From Opitutia bacterium UBA5964 (GTDB lineage Bacteria; Verrucomicrobiota; Verrucomicrobiia; Opitutales; Coraliomargaritaceae), in the NCBI GenBank assembly GCA_002430605.1, contig DJBY01000111.1, positions 37,691 through 94,377 of the forward strand: a stretch of 56,687 nucleotides of DNA. The letters are read 5' to 3'. Below, one piece after another: positions 7,330 through 16,285 of this stretch. The notes beneath the pieces were generated by a model. It searched no databases. It saw nothing but the letters and a program-made list of their open reading frames with translations, and was not told the DNA's origin. Positions within the stretch are counted from its first letter, which is position 1. Every line of letters starts with the position of its first letter. A program made the translations under genes and the position numbers.

Positions 7330-8742
7330 ATGTTTAAACGGATTTTTATAATGATCGCGATTGCGGTCGGCACGTTGGGTGCGCTGGCGGAATCTCGCCC
7401 CAATATCGTTTTCATTCTCGCGGATGATATGAACCGCGATTCCTGGGGTATTTATGGCAGCGTAGATTGCAAAACACCGAATATTGACAAGTTGGCGAGC
7501 GAGGGCATGCGGTTTGATCGCGCCTATTGTTCGGTGGCGATGTGCGCGCCGTATCGACAGGAATTGTATAGTGGCCGTTCTCCATGGCGCACCGGAACAT
7601 TGCCGAATCATTCAACGTCCAAAGCGGACACCAAAAGTATTCCGCATTATCTGAAGCCGCTCGGCTATCGGGTTGCTCTGGTGGGCAAAGGTCATGTCGC
7701 CCCCCAGCAATGTTATCCATTCGAATTCTTCCCCGGGGATAAGGATAAATCGAAAGATCCGAATCCCGACTGCCTGGAACTGGCAGGGGAATTCATGGAT
7801 TCCTGCGCGGAACAGGATAAGCCGTTTTGTCTCTTTATTGCATCGAACGATTCACACGCGCCGTTTACCACCGGCGACCGCTCCGCTTATGACCCCGCGT
7901 CGCTCACGATTCCTCCCTATTGGCTGGACACCCCTTTGCTGCGGCAGGAGTTGGTGAAATATTATGCCGAGGTTTCAAATTTCGATACGTTGGTTGGACA
8001 GATGCGCGGCGAACTTGAATCGCGCGGATTGTGGGACAATACCATTTTCATGGTCTGTAGTGAGCAGGGCACGCAGCTTCCGTTTGCGAAATGGACCTGC
8101 TATGACAATGGGCTACACTCCGGTTTAGTCGCGCGCTGGGCCGGAGTAACGGCTCCGGGCTCTGTCGCGGGCGAGCTGATTGCCATTGCGGACATCACGC
8201 CAACCTTAGTTGAGGCCGCCGGTGGATCGTTGGAACCCGATGACTGCGACGGAAAGAGTTTCCTGAAGATGCTCAAGGGAGAGAAACAAACGTTGCATCC
8301 CTATGTCTATGGCGCCTTCTCCAACTGCAACATTATCGGAAGCCAAGAACGGATTTTCCCGATACGGGTCATTCGCAACAAGTCGTTTTCCTTAATCTAT
8401 AATCCGAACTACGAAAGCCAGACATCCAACGTAACGCTCGATAACGCGCTGGCGATGCTGGACAATTCATCCAAAGGGGGAAGGGATGTCGCGTCATCCT
8501 GGGTGGAACGATCCCGGCCGGACCCGCTGGTGCACAAGTTGCATCATCGGCCGGAGTATGAACTCTATCTTCTCGAAAAAGATCCCTATGAACTCAAGAA
8601 TGAGATCAACAACCCAGAATATCACGCGGTGGCCGCGGAGTTAAAAAAACAGCTCCATTCGAGGCTCGCGGAACTGGATGATTCGGATCCTATAGAAACG
8701 GAAAAATCACTGATCAAAGTTAAATCGGCGAAGCAAAAATGA
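7330..8742 (+). CDS. Secreted type I sulfatase
   Basis: This 470-residue protein starts with a signal peptide (to about residue 20, GALA), then SRPNIVFILADDMNRDSWGIYG with the metal-binding DD pair. The formylglycine motif is C-A-P-Y-R with Cys72, followed by GKGHVAPQQ. The length is typical of S1-family sulfatases. Expected reaction: hydrolysis of a sulfate ester on a polysaccharide or oligosaccharide in the periplasm. An in-frame GTG at 7318 is possible, but the signal peptide is best from ATG 7330. It is 34 bases after the propeller gene and overlaps the next sulfatase by four bases, so the two are probably co-translated. Substrate position cannot be deduced. Confidence 0.9.
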   Translation: MFKRIFIMIAIAVGTLGALAESRPNIVFILADDMNRDSWGIYGSVDCKTPNIDKLASEGMRFDRAYCSVAMCAPYRQELYSGRSPWRTGTLPNHSTSKADTKSIPHYLKPLGYRVALVGKGHVAPQQCYPFEFFPGDKDKSKDPNPDCLELAGEFMDSCAEQDKPFCLFIASNDSHAPFTTGDRSAYDPASLTIPPYWLDTPLLRQELVKYYAEVSNFDTLVGQMRGELESRGLWDNTIFMVCSEQGTQLPFAKWTCYDNGLHSGLVARWAGVTAPGSVAGELIAIADITPTLVEAAGGSLEPDDCDGKSFLKMLKGEKQTLHPYVYGAFSNCNIIGSQERIFPIRVIRNKSFSLIYNPNYESQTSNVTLDNALAMLDNSSKGGRDVASSWVERSRPDPLVHKLHHRPEYELYLLEKDPYELKNEINNPEYHAVAAELKKQLHSRLAELDDSDPIETEKSLIKVKSAKQK

Positions 8743-8760
8743 GAAAAGCAAAAATGAGAA
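8731..8760 (+). repeat. Perfect 15-bp tandem duplication over a stop/start overlap
   Basis: The unit AAGCAAAAATGAGAA occurs at 8731-8745 and again at 8746-8760 without change. It carries the overlapping ATGA, so the downstream sulfatase has two in-frame starts (8739 and 8754) five codons apart. It looks like a recent slippage or duplication event. Confidence 0.9.
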
Positions 8761-10175
8761 CTATAGCCTGTGGTGTCATTGCGGGAATTCTGGTTTGCAT
8801 TCAGCCTCTTTGTGCCGAAACCCAGAAGCCGAACATTGTTTTGATCATGGCCGACGATGTCAGCTGGGAGGCCTTTGGATGCTATGGCGCGGAGGATTAC
8901 GAAACGCCGAATATCGACAAACTAGCAGCCCATGGCATCCAGTTTAGTCATGGCTATTCCACGCCGATCTGCACGCCGTCACGCGTTAAAATTATGACGG
9001 GGCAATATAATTTCCGCAACTACACGCATTTTGGCTATCTCAATCCGAAAGACAAAACTTTCGGAAATCTAATGAAATCCGCGGGTTATAAAACCGCCAT
9101 CGCCGGCAAGTGGCAGCTCAACGGCCTCTATCACAAGGCGGAGGGGCACAACGACAACACTCGACCGGTTAAGGCAGGGTTTGATGAATATTGCTTGTGG
9201 CAGCTGACCGTCGGCGTGAAGAAAAATGGCAAGGATATGAGCGAACGGTTCTGGAGCGCGCCGCTGGAACAGAATGGGGAACTCCTGTCGGTGCAGGACA
9301 ACGCGGGCAAATATGGCCCGGACATTATGTCGGACTTTGTCTGCGATTTTATTGAGCGCCACCAAGACGAGCCCTTCTTCGTCTACTATCCCTCCGTGCT
9401 GGTACACGATCCGTTTGTGCCGACGCCCGACACCATTGGTGATGCGCCGCGCACGCAGGCTGCGAATCATCCGCCAAAAAGTATGGCCGCTCAAAAGGAA
9501 AACTTTGTCGCGATGGTCCATTACCTCGATAAGATCGTCGGCAAAATCGTCGCGAAGCTGGAGGCAGTCGGGCAGCTCGAAAACACCATCATCCTTTTCA
9601 CCGCCGATAATGGCACTCACCCAAGCATCACCTCAGGTTGGAACGGGCAAAATATAAGGGGAGGCAAAGGATCCACGACCGATATGGGGACGCATGTTCC
9701 ATTGATCGCCAGCTGGAAAGGACATTCGCCCAAAGGAGCGGTGCTGGACGACCTGATTGATTTCACCGATTTCTACGCGACGTTCGCCGAAGCCGCTGGA
9801 ATGGGCTTGGGTGCCGATGACCCAATCGATGGCCGCAGTTTTTTTCCGCTACTGAATGGAGAAAAGAGCCATCCGCGCGACTGGGTGCTGATGCACTACC
9901 AACCCTATTGGGGAGAGAGACCGGGATCCCAATATGTACGCGATGAGCGGTTCAAGCTCTACCGCGACGGACGCTTTTTCAATGTGCCGAATGATTTAAA
10001 GGAAGTAGCCGATCTCTCTAAAGGACAGGCCGGTGAACGCGGGGAAACGGCTCGAGCCCAGCTTGTTCAGGTGCTGGAAAGCGCCCCTCCGGCACCGCTG
10101 GTCGAAGGCGGAAACCGTTTGAAAAACCGGCCCGTTTATCCCGATTGGAAAAACATCGTCAACCCGAACGATTAA
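8739..10175 (+). CDS. Secreted type I sulfatase
   Basis: This 478-residue sulfatase has a signal peptide ending near residue 26 (PLCA), then KPNIVLIMADDVSWEAFGCYG and the formylglycine motif C-T-P-S-R with Cys78. Other family features are AGKWQLNG, TADNGTH and a C-terminal segment GSQYVRDERFKLYRDG. The start at 8739 overlaps the preceding stop as ATGA. A second ATG at 8754, made by a 15-bp duplication, gives an equally good signal peptide, so either may be used. It differs clearly from its neighbours in sequence, which suggests a different sulfate position or sugar rather than a recent duplication. It needs cysteine-to-formylglycine conversion by an enzyme encoded elsewhere. Confidence 0.9.
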   Translation: MRKAKMRTIACGVIAGILVCIQPLCAETQKPNIVLIMADDVSWEAFGCYGAEDYETPNIDKLAAHGIQFSHGYSTPICTPSRVKIMTGQYNFRNYTHFGYLNPKDKTFGNLMKSAGYKTAIAGKWQLNGLYHKAEGHNDNTRPVKAGFDEYCLWQLTVGVKKNGKDMSERFWSAPLEQNGELLSVQDNAGKYGPDIMSDFVCDFIERHQDEPFFVYYPSVLVHDPFVPTPDTIGDAPRTQAANHPPKSMAAQKENFVAMVHYLDKIVGKIVAKLEAVGQLENTIILFTADNGTHPSITSGWNGQNIRGGKGSTTDMGTHVPLIASWKGHSPKGAVLDDLIDFTDFYATFAEAAGMGLGADDPIDGRSFFPLLNGEKSHPRDWVLMHYQPYWGERPGSQYVRDERFKLYRDGRFFNVPNDLKEVADLSKGQAGERGETARAQLVQVLESAPPAPLVEGGNRLKNRPVYPDWKNIVNPND

Positions 10176-10246
10176 TATGGAAATTTGATACAGCTCGCAT
10201 ACCTGATGCGAGTTTCCGTCGAACAGAATACGAATGGAAAGAACTT

Positions 10247-11671
10247 ATGAATAATAGAGCAATAATTGTGATAGCGGCCATGGTGTCGGTTATGGGCTGT
10301 GGCATTGCCGCAGCCGCGAATGAAAAACCAAACATTATCGTGATCTTTAACGATGACCAAGGCTACCAGGATCTGGGCTGCTTCGGTTCGCCGGACATCA
10401 AAACGCCGCGCATCGATCAGATGGCCGCAGAGGGGATGAAGTTCACCAGCTTTATGGTGGCTTCTCCGGTTTGTTCTGCATCGCGCGCCGCGTTGCTGAC
10501 TGGTTGTTATCCGAATCGCGTGGGGGTTCCGTGGGTCTTTTTCCCGAATCGTGATCAGGGCGGCCTCCCGCCGAAGCAGGTGACGATCGCTGAAATGCTC
10601 AAGACCGTCGGCTACAAAACCAAGGCCGTCGGCAAATGGCATCTGGGTGACGAGCCGAAATATCTCCCCACCAATCAGGGGTTCGATTCCTACTATGGGA
10701 TCCCCTACAGTAACGATATGTATCCTGCGTTCAGCATGAAATACGCAGACGCCTGCTTGTTTCGCGACGGGCAGAGTCTAGCAACTCTTGAAAAAGCGTT
10801 CGCCGGTGAATTGCAAAAAGGAATCCCGCGCTCGATGAAGGATCGGGTGCCGCTGATGCGCGATGAAGAATGCATCGAGTTTCCCGCGGATCAGACCACG
10901 ATCACGAAACGGTACGCCGATGAAGGTATCGCCTTCATTTCGGAAAGCGTAACAGAAGAGAAGCCATTCTTCCTCTATCTGGCGAACTCGATGCCTCACA
11001 TTCCGCTGTTCGCATCGCCCGACTTTATGGGGAAAAGCGAGCGCGGTCTCTACGGTGATGTGATCGAAGAGATGGATTACAACGTAGGGCGCGTTCTTGA
11101 TCACCTCAAGGAATTGAAGATAGAGGAGGACACGCTTGTGGTCGTCACCTCCGACAACGGCCCCTGGTTGATCATGAAAGAGAACGGAGGTAGCGCGTTG
11201 CCGCTTTTTGAGGGAAAGATGACCACCTTCGAGGGCGGCCAGCGCGTGCCTTGTGTCATGAAATGGCCGGGGAATATTCCCGCCGGATCGGTTTGCGACG
11301 AGATGGCGCTCTCTATGGACCTGCTGCCGACGTTCGCTGCTGTTTCCGGTGCCGCGTTGCCAACTGTGCAACCACTCGATGGTAAAAATATCATTGATTT
11401 GATGACGGCCAAGACCGGCGCTAAAACGCCGCATGAATTCTTCTTTTATGATCAGACGGCGGTTCGACAGGGCGACTGGAAATATCATTCCCGCGAGATA
11501 TTCAAGGTGAAAGAAACGACCCGTGCATCAAAGGGGCCATCACTCTACAACCTGAAAGACGATATCGGCGAGTCGAACAATCTAATCGATCAGTATCCGG
11601 AGATCGCCGAGCGCCTGGCCAAGGTGCTGAAAACCAATCCTAACAAGATAGCCGCAATGAAAAAGAAATGA
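10247..11671 (+). CDS. Secreted type I sulfatase (CSASR type)
   Basis: This 474-residue protein starts at ATG 10247, with GGAAAG at 10236-10241. An upstream in-frame start at 10145 would overlap the preceding gene and bury the signal peptide (MNNRAIIVIAAMVSVMG). The core begins KPNIIVIFNDDQGYQDLGCFG. The formylglycine motif is C-S-A-S-R with Cys76, the Ala variant of C-x-(P/A)-x-R. The segment VGKWHLGD holds the Lys and His usual in S1 active sites, and VVVTSDNGPW supplies the metal-binding DN. It is the last gene of the block, and no terminator with a T run follows. Confidence 0.9.
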   Translation: MNNRAIIVIAAMVSVMGCGIAAAANEKPNIIVIFNDDQGYQDLGCFGSPDIKTPRIDQMAAEGMKFTSFMVASPVCSASRAALLTGCYPNRVGVPWVFFPNRDQGGLPPKQVTIAEMLKTVGYKTKAVGKWHLGDEPKYLPTNQGFDSYYGIPYSNDMYPAFSMKYADACLFRDGQSLATLEKAFAGELQKGIPRSMKDRVPLMRDEECIEFPADQTTITKRYADEGIAFISESVTEEKPFFLYLANSMPHIPLFASPDFMGKSERGLYGDVIEEMDYNVGRVLDHLKELKIEEDTLVVVTSDNGPWLIMKENGGSALPLFEGKMTTFEGGQRVPCVMKWPGNIPAGSVCDEMALSMDLLPTFAAVSGAALPTVQPLDGKNIIDLMTAKTGAKTPHEFFFYDQTAVRQGDWKYHSREIFKVKETTRASKGPSLYNLKDDIGESNNLIDQYPEIAERLAKVLKTNPNKIAAMKKK

Positions 11672-11984
11672 TGCCGTTCTGATCAGTCGCGTCATCACTA
11701 CTTATTGGTGCAGATAGGCCTGACTCACTGATTCGGCGGGAGGTTTTCGGTCAACTTCCGATCTCCCCGCTACACGATGCGCTCTTTCTTATCACTGGTT
11801 ACCATCGCGTAAATAAGAAGAGACAGGATTATGTATGCGACAAAAGAAGGGATGCGCCAAAATCGCTCTCTTCGAGACTCAAATGCGGGTCTTGAATTGA
11901 GGATTTTTCGGATCCGGGCTCAATTTGTCGATAATTGTGATGCGTGGCTGTTGACCTTCGAGCCGAATTCGTGAGCATTTTAGC
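11672..11984. other. Intergenic stretch after the sulfatase block
   Basis: No gene is supported. A hairpin can form between GCGGGAG (11736-11742) and CTCCCCGC (11763-11770) with a one-base bulge, but it lacks a T run. The right arm overlaps a motif shared with 5589-5605. The end of this stretch must hold the promoter of the aminopeptidase gene, but no clear boxes were found. Confidence 0.5.
11763..11778 (+). repeat. Copy 2 of the motif bracketing the sulfatase genes
   Basis: It is the same motif as 5589-5605 with one C fewer, in the same orientation, about 90 bases after the last sulfatase stop codon. Confidence 0.35.
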
Positions 11985-13097
11985 ATGGAACCGAATTATT
12001 CAAAATTGGCTAAGGTGTTGACCGGATTCTCGACGAATTTGCAAAAAGGGGAGCGTGTCTTGATCGATGCATTTGATATCCCGCAGGCGATGGTGGTCGC
12101 TTTGGTGCGTGCTGCACGGGAGCTCGGGGCAATTCCGTTTGTGAACCTACAAGATGCGCGTATCAGCCGTGAACTGGTCAACGAGATCGATGTCGAGCAG
12201 TTTGAAACACAGGCGACCTGGGAGCTGGCACGCATGCAGAAGATGGATGCCTACATTGCGGTGCGTGGTTCGGATAATATATTTGAGATGTCGGATGTGG
12301 ATCCGGCCAAAGTATCGCGTGTGATGAAGGCGATGAAGTCGGTGCTCGACTACCGGGTGAATCAGACGAAGTGGGTGATTCTTCGTTGGCCGACACCTGC
12401 GATGGCTCAACAGGCGATGATGAGCACAGAAGGCTTTGAAGACTTTTTCTTTCGCGTCTGCACGCAGGACTACTCGCGTATGGTGGAGGGGATGCAGACT
12501 CTGGAGGCGCTGATGGCCAATACTGACCAAGTGCATCTCAAGGGGCCAGATACAGATCTGCGTTTCTCTATCAAAGGCATCGGCGCGGTCGCTTGTGGTG
12601 GCTCGCACAATATCCCAGATGGTGAGGTCTTCTCTTGCCCGGTTAAGGATTCGGTCGAAGGCGAGATTACTTATAATGCGCCGACGATTTATCAGGGCGT
12701 ATCCTTTGACCGGATCCACTTGAAATTTGAAAAGGGTAAGATCGTGCATGCAGACGGCAGCAATGCTCAGCGCTTGAACGAGATACTCGATTCTGATGCG
12801 GGTGCGCGTTATATTGGCGAGTTTGCGATCGGTTTTAATCCACACATTCTTGAGCCGATGCGTGATATTCTGTTTGATGAGAAGATCGCGGGCTCTTTCC
12901 ACTTCACGCCAGGTCAAGCGTATGAAGAAGCGGACAACGGTAATCGCTCACAAGTGCATTGGGACATGGTGCAGATCCAACGACCGGAGTATGGTGGCGG
13001 TGAAATATGGTTTGATGGCGAGCTGATCCGTAAAGACGGTTTGTTCGTAAAAGAAGAGCTGAAGACGCTTAATCCAGATTATCTACTCAATGGGTAA
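11985..13097 (+). CDS. M29-family aminopeptidase
   Basis: This 370-residue cytoplasmic metallopeptidase resembles the thermophilic aminopeptidase (M29) family, which removes N-terminal residues from peptides using a two-metal centre. Visible family features are the N-terminal GERVLIDAFDIPQ segment, GGSHNIPDGEVFSCPV (first metal-binding Glu), EFAIGFNP (second Glu), HFTPGQAY and SQVHWDMVQ (C-terminal His and Asp ligands). No signal peptide is present. The length fits the family (360-410). It starts a region of ordinary housekeeping genes after the sulfatase block and is followed by a 15-bp stem hairpin element. Confidence 0.9.
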   Translation: MEPNYSKLAKVLTGFSTNLQKGERVLIDAFDIPQAMVVALVRAARELGAIPFVNLQDARISRELVNEIDVEQFETQATWELARMQKMDAYIAVRGSDNIFEMSDVDPAKVSRVMKAMKSVLDYRVNQTKWVILRWPTPAMAQQAMMSTEGFEDFFFRVCTQDYSRMVEGMQTLEALMANTDQVHLKGPDTDLRFSIKGIGAVACGGSHNIPDGEVFSCPVKDSVEGEITYNAPTIYQGVSFDRIHLKFEKGKIVHADGSNAQRLNEILDSDAGARYIGEFAIGFNPHILEPMRDILFDEKIAGSFHFTPGQAYEEADNGNRSQVHWDMVQIQRPEYGGGEIWFDGELIRKDGLFVKEELKTLNPDYLLNG

Positions 13098-13111
13098 CCG
13101 TCTATGAATGC

Positions 13112-13230
13112 TGGAGGGCAACGCTCCGTCGTTGCCGCATGCGCTGAGTGCGCGTCGTGTGGCGATGTCCTTGGAAACGACGGAGCGTTGTTTTCTTGTA
13201 ATCATGTCGCCTGCGGCTTGGGACCCTCCA
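13112..13230. repeat. Nested inverted-repeat element
   Basis: A perfect 15-base inverted repeat (13119-13133 and 13176-13190, core GCTCCGTCGTT) encloses about 42 bases. An outer perfect pair TGGAGGG (13112-13118) and CCCTCCA (13224-13230) brackets it. It lies between two co-oriented genes. The inner right arm is followed by TTGTTTTC, so some terminator activity is possible. The nested design suggests a REP or MITE-like element; related GTCGTTGC palindromes occur at 23056-23127. Confidence 0.6.
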
Positions 13231-13246
13231 ATTTCCTTTAATTAAT

Positions 13247-14248
13247 ATGCATCCTCCGATTCTACCAAAGACAGCTGACTTTATTCGTCGCCTTCCCAAG
13301 ACCGAGACGCACTTACACATTGAAGGAGCGTTGCCGTATCAATTGCTGCAACAGCTCGATCCCGAGCAGTTTAGCGAACCGCAGATGTGTTGGGCGCAGG
13401 ATTTCAAGTGGAAGTGCTTTGAGGATTTTGAGCATCACTTGATCGAGCATGCGATGCAGTGGTTCACCACGCCTGAGCGCTATTACGAAGCGGCTAAGAT
13501 GATTTTCGAAGGTCAACTCGCGCGTAATGTGCGTTACGTTGAAACCTCGTTTCATGCCGGCATGATTCAATTCATTGATATTCCGGGGCCGGAAATCTTG
13601 GCGGCGATTCGTAGTGCAGTGCCTGCCGGGATGGAAGTGCGGGTGTTCATGGGCATGGCGCGTAATTCTTACAGCGAGGTATTGGCTCCAGTGCTGGAGG
13701 AGTGTGTGCATTGGGACGGTCTCGCGGGACTCGATCTACATGGCGTCGAATATTTACCTTTGGAAGAGTGGACGCCCAAGCTGTGGGCGAAGGCTCGGGA
13801 TGCGGGTTTGGAGATGAAGGCCCACGCTGGTGAATTTGGTCCAGCGGCGAATGTGCGTGAAGCCATTGAAGTGCTCGGAGTGCGTCGTATTCAACATGGT
13901 GTGCGAGCGATCGAGGACGATGCCGTGGTGGATCTAGCAATTGAGAGTGGCACGACCTTTGATGTCTGCCCGATCAGTAACGTAAAACTCAATGTAGTGA
14001 AGGAGCTGGAACAGCACCCGATTCGTCAGTTAGTGGATCGTGGCCTGCGCTGCACGATTAGCACGGATGACCCTTTTTCCTTTGGTAACAATGTTGAAGA
14101 TGAGTATGCGGCATTGAGTGCTGGCCTAAATTTTAGCCATGTCGAGCTCGCGCAGATTGCCAAGAATGGCTTCGAAGTCGCACTAGTGGATGAGGCGACA
14201 CGTGCACAGTGGATTGCTGAATTGGACGCAGTCGTGGAGTCATCATGA
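13247..14248 (+). CDS. Adenosine deaminase family protein
   Basis: This 333-residue member of the adenosine/adenine deaminase amidohydrolase family hydrolyses the amino group of a purine (adenosine to inosine, or a related substrate), using one zinc ion in a TIM barrel. Visible residues are the N-terminal zinc pair H22-x-H24 in THLHIEGAL, HAGEFG, RIQHGVRAI (catalytic His region), CPISN, and the C-terminal TISTDDP with the zinc- and substrate-binding Asp pair. The length is standard. Family members also deaminate adenine or aminodeoxyfutalosine, so the exact substrate is open. It stands alone between an inverted-repeat element and a convergent operon. Confidence 0.85.
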   Translation: MHPPILPKTADFIRRLPKTETHLHIEGALPYQLLQQLDPEQFSEPQMCWAQDFKWKCFEDFEHHLIEHAMQWFTTPERYYEAAKMIFEGQLARNVRYVETSFHAGMIQFIDIPGPEILAAIRSAVPAGMEVRVFMGMARNSYSEVLAPVLEECVHWDGLAGLDLHGVEYLPLEEWTPKLWAKARDAGLEMKAHAGEFGPAANVREAIEVLGVRRIQHGVRAIEDDAVVDLAIESGTTFDVCPISNVKLNVVKELEQHPIRQLVDRGLRCTISTDDPFSFGNNVEDEYAALSAGLNFSHVELAQIAKNGFEVALVDEATRAQWIAELDAVVESS

Positions 14249-14303
14249 TCGTGCGGCGCGAGGCAGGGAATATTTTGCGCCTATATAAATGGCGAATAAA
14301 AAG

Positions 14304-15284
14304 CTAAAACCAATTGAGCTTTTTGAAGAGTAAGATCTGAAGTGAGATGATGCCTACGAGCATGACGCAGAAAAAGTAAAAGGCATTGCCGTTGTCTGAG
14401 CCAGGGATGCCGCCGACGTTGATTCCGAGTAGGCCAGTCAGGAAGCCTAGTGGTAGGAAAATTGCTGCGATGACTGACAGCATATACATATTCTTGTTCA
14501 TCTTGTCAGACAAAGCATTCGTTAGCTCGTCTTTGATGATTTGGGCGCGCTCTCGCATTGTATCCAAATCTTCGATATAACGGATTACGTGCTCGAGCGA
14601 CTCCTGCAGGTGTCGCTTGTCCAATTGATTCAACCACGCGCGCTCGGAAGTTCGCAGGTGCGCTATGGCGTCACGCTGTGGAGCAATATAACGCCGATAC
14701 ATAATCGCCTCTTTACGGATCGAGGTAATCTCAGAGCGATGCTCCGGGTAAGGACTTTCCATAACTTGCTCTTCGATAAGATCCAAGCGATCATCCAACT
14801 CCGAGAAAATAGGCTCCATTCGCTCAAACAGTCGTGCGCTCAACATCGTTATGAATTCACCGGGAGTCTTCGGCCCTCGACCTGCCTTTAAGTATTCACA
14901 GATTTCAGTGATTGCAGTAAGAGAGCGACGTTGCAGTGTAATAATATGCGACTGATCGACCCACATGCGAATCGAAACCATGTCTTCTGGTTCCGCATTT
15001 TGATTGAGATTGATCCCGCGCAAAATTAGCAAGACGCCTTGCTCGAATTCTAATATTCGGGGACGTGTTTCCTCCGCAAGGAGCGCATCCAAAATAATTG
15101 GATCTAGATGACTCACATCCCGCTCCAACCATTCACGACTCTCGGGGGCATTTACATCGAGGTGCACCCAAGCTAATGTATCTTCCGCTAGCACGCATTC
15201 CGTAATCGCATCGTCGGTCAATGCGACACCTTGTCCAGTGTTGTCTATTTGATATGCGTGAAGAATGCCTGGATTATGATTCAT
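14304..15284 (-). CDS. zntB: ZntB/CorA-family metal-ion transporter
   Basis: This 326-residue inner-membrane protein has a large cytoplasmic N-terminal domain with a long coiled stretch (about 150-260) and two C-terminal transmembrane helices (about 268-288 and 300-320). The loop after the first helix reads GINVGGIPG, the ZntB variant of the CorA Gly-Met-Asn signature, so zinc or another divalent cation is more likely than magnesium. CorA-type proteins form pentameric channels. The gene overlaps the upstream mscS-like gene by 11 bases and is the last of a five-gene minus-strand operon. No strong terminator was found downstream. Confidence 0.85.
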   Translation of the reverse strand: MNHNPGILHAYQIDNTGQGVALTDDAITECVLAEDTLAWVHLDVNAPESREWLERDVSHLDPIILDALLAEETRPRILEFEQGVLLILRGINLNQNAEPEDMVSIRMWVDQSHIITLQRRSLTAITEICEYLKAGRGPKTPGEFITMLSARLFERMEPIFSELDDRLDLIEEQVMESPYPEHRSEITSIRKEAIMYRRYIAPQRDAIAHLRTSERAWLNQLDKRHLQESLEHVIRYIEDLDTMRERAQIIKDELTNALSDKMNKNMYMLSVIAAIFLPLGFLTGLLGINVGGIPGSDNGNAFYFFCVMLVGIISLQILLFKKLNWF

Positions 15285-16254
15285 GGTTTGGGGTAATACA
15301 TACGTCGGAGGTCTTCAGATGTAGATCGCGCTGAGGAAATGGAATTTCAATGTCATTCGCTTTAAACTTATGCCAAATTTTAAACATGACTTCACTTTGT
15401 GTTTTCCAACGACCCGCAGTGACATCTTCAATCCAAAGATGAATGACGAAATCAACAGAACTATCGCCAAAATTCCTTAAGTAACAAAACGGTGCAGGGT
15501 CTGAAATGCAGAGTGGGTTCTCAGTTGCCGCCTCTAGAATGAGGTCATGTGCTTTCTGAATATCAGATCCATATGCGACACCGATCGGTATTTCAATCCG
15601 TCCTTTAGTGTTACTGTAGGTCGAGTTGACTACTCGGTTGGTAATGAAATCTTCATTAGGAACCATCACTTCTTTACCATCAAAGGTCTCGATTACGGTG
15701 AAGCGTGCACTCGATCTGCGGATGAAACCAGTCGTGCCATCTCCCATCTCGACCAAGTCATCTTGCTCCACCGATTTTTCCATAAGTAATATAATTCCAC
15801 TAATGAAATTAGATGCGATTTTTTGTAAGCCAAAACCTAAACCTATGCCCAAGGCCCCGCTAAAAATTTTCAGTGTTGTGAGGTCAATGCCAAGCATGTC
15901 CAACGCCAAAAAGAACGAGATGAAGTAGATCCCGATCTGCGAAGCCTTCAGCGCCAAAGCGCGATTTGCCGCGCGCATGTGACTAAGCTGATTGATGCGC
16001 ACATCTGCAATGTCGGAGATAATCGCTGCGGACCAGAATAGCAACGCGAGTATCAACGTCGACTTTAAGATCCCATACACACTGAACTCATGCTCGGCTA
16101 TCTTGAACGACAGCATCTCGGTATCAGTATACGATTTGATTATCTCAAAATAGCCGCTCGCTCCGAGTGCTACCACCACCGCGAGTAGAATGAACATCAA
16201 CCATTTTGCCAAATTGGCTTTGGGTTTAATGATTTTGATCCAGAATTTTTTCAT
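15274..16254 (-). CDS. MscS-family mechanosensitive channel
   Basis: This 326-residue inner-membrane channel opens under membrane tension and releases solutes on osmotic downshock. It has three N-terminal hydrophobic segments followed by the pore-lining helix pattern GALGIGLGFGLQKIASNFISG, then the beta domain (VEMGDGTTGFIRRSSARFTVIETFDGKE and VMVPNEDFITNRVVN) and the C-terminal cytoplasmic domain ending in FPQRDLHL. These are classical MscS features. It overlaps the zntB-like gene by 11 bases and begins 31 bases after the RimB-like protease gene. A gene for a tension-gated channel in one transcript with a glutamate-ligase system is unusual. Confidence 0.9.
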   Translation of the reverse strand: MKKFWIKIIKPKANLAKWLMFILLAVVVALGASGYFEIIKSYTDTEMLSFKIAEHEFSVYGILKSTLILALLFWSAAIISDIADVRINQLSHMRAANRALALKASQIGIYFISFFLALDMLGIDLTTLKIFSGALGIGLGFGLQKIASNFISGIILLMEKSVEQDDLVEMGDGTTGFIRRSSARFTVIETFDGKEVMVPNEDFITNRVVNSTYSNTKGRIEIPIGVAYGSDIQKAHDLILEAATENPLCISDPAPFCYLRNFGDSSVDFVIHLWIEDVTAGRWKTQSEVMFKIWHKFKANDIEIPFPQRDLHLKTSDVCITPNHES

Positions 16255-16285
16255 GCAAAGTGTCTATTGATTCTTAGACAGATAT

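Noticed and set aside
13112..13230. The palindromic elements at 13112, 23056 and 27873 as a CRISPR array
   Set aside because: Each is a single inverted pair. There are no regularly spaced direct repeats or cas genes in the window.
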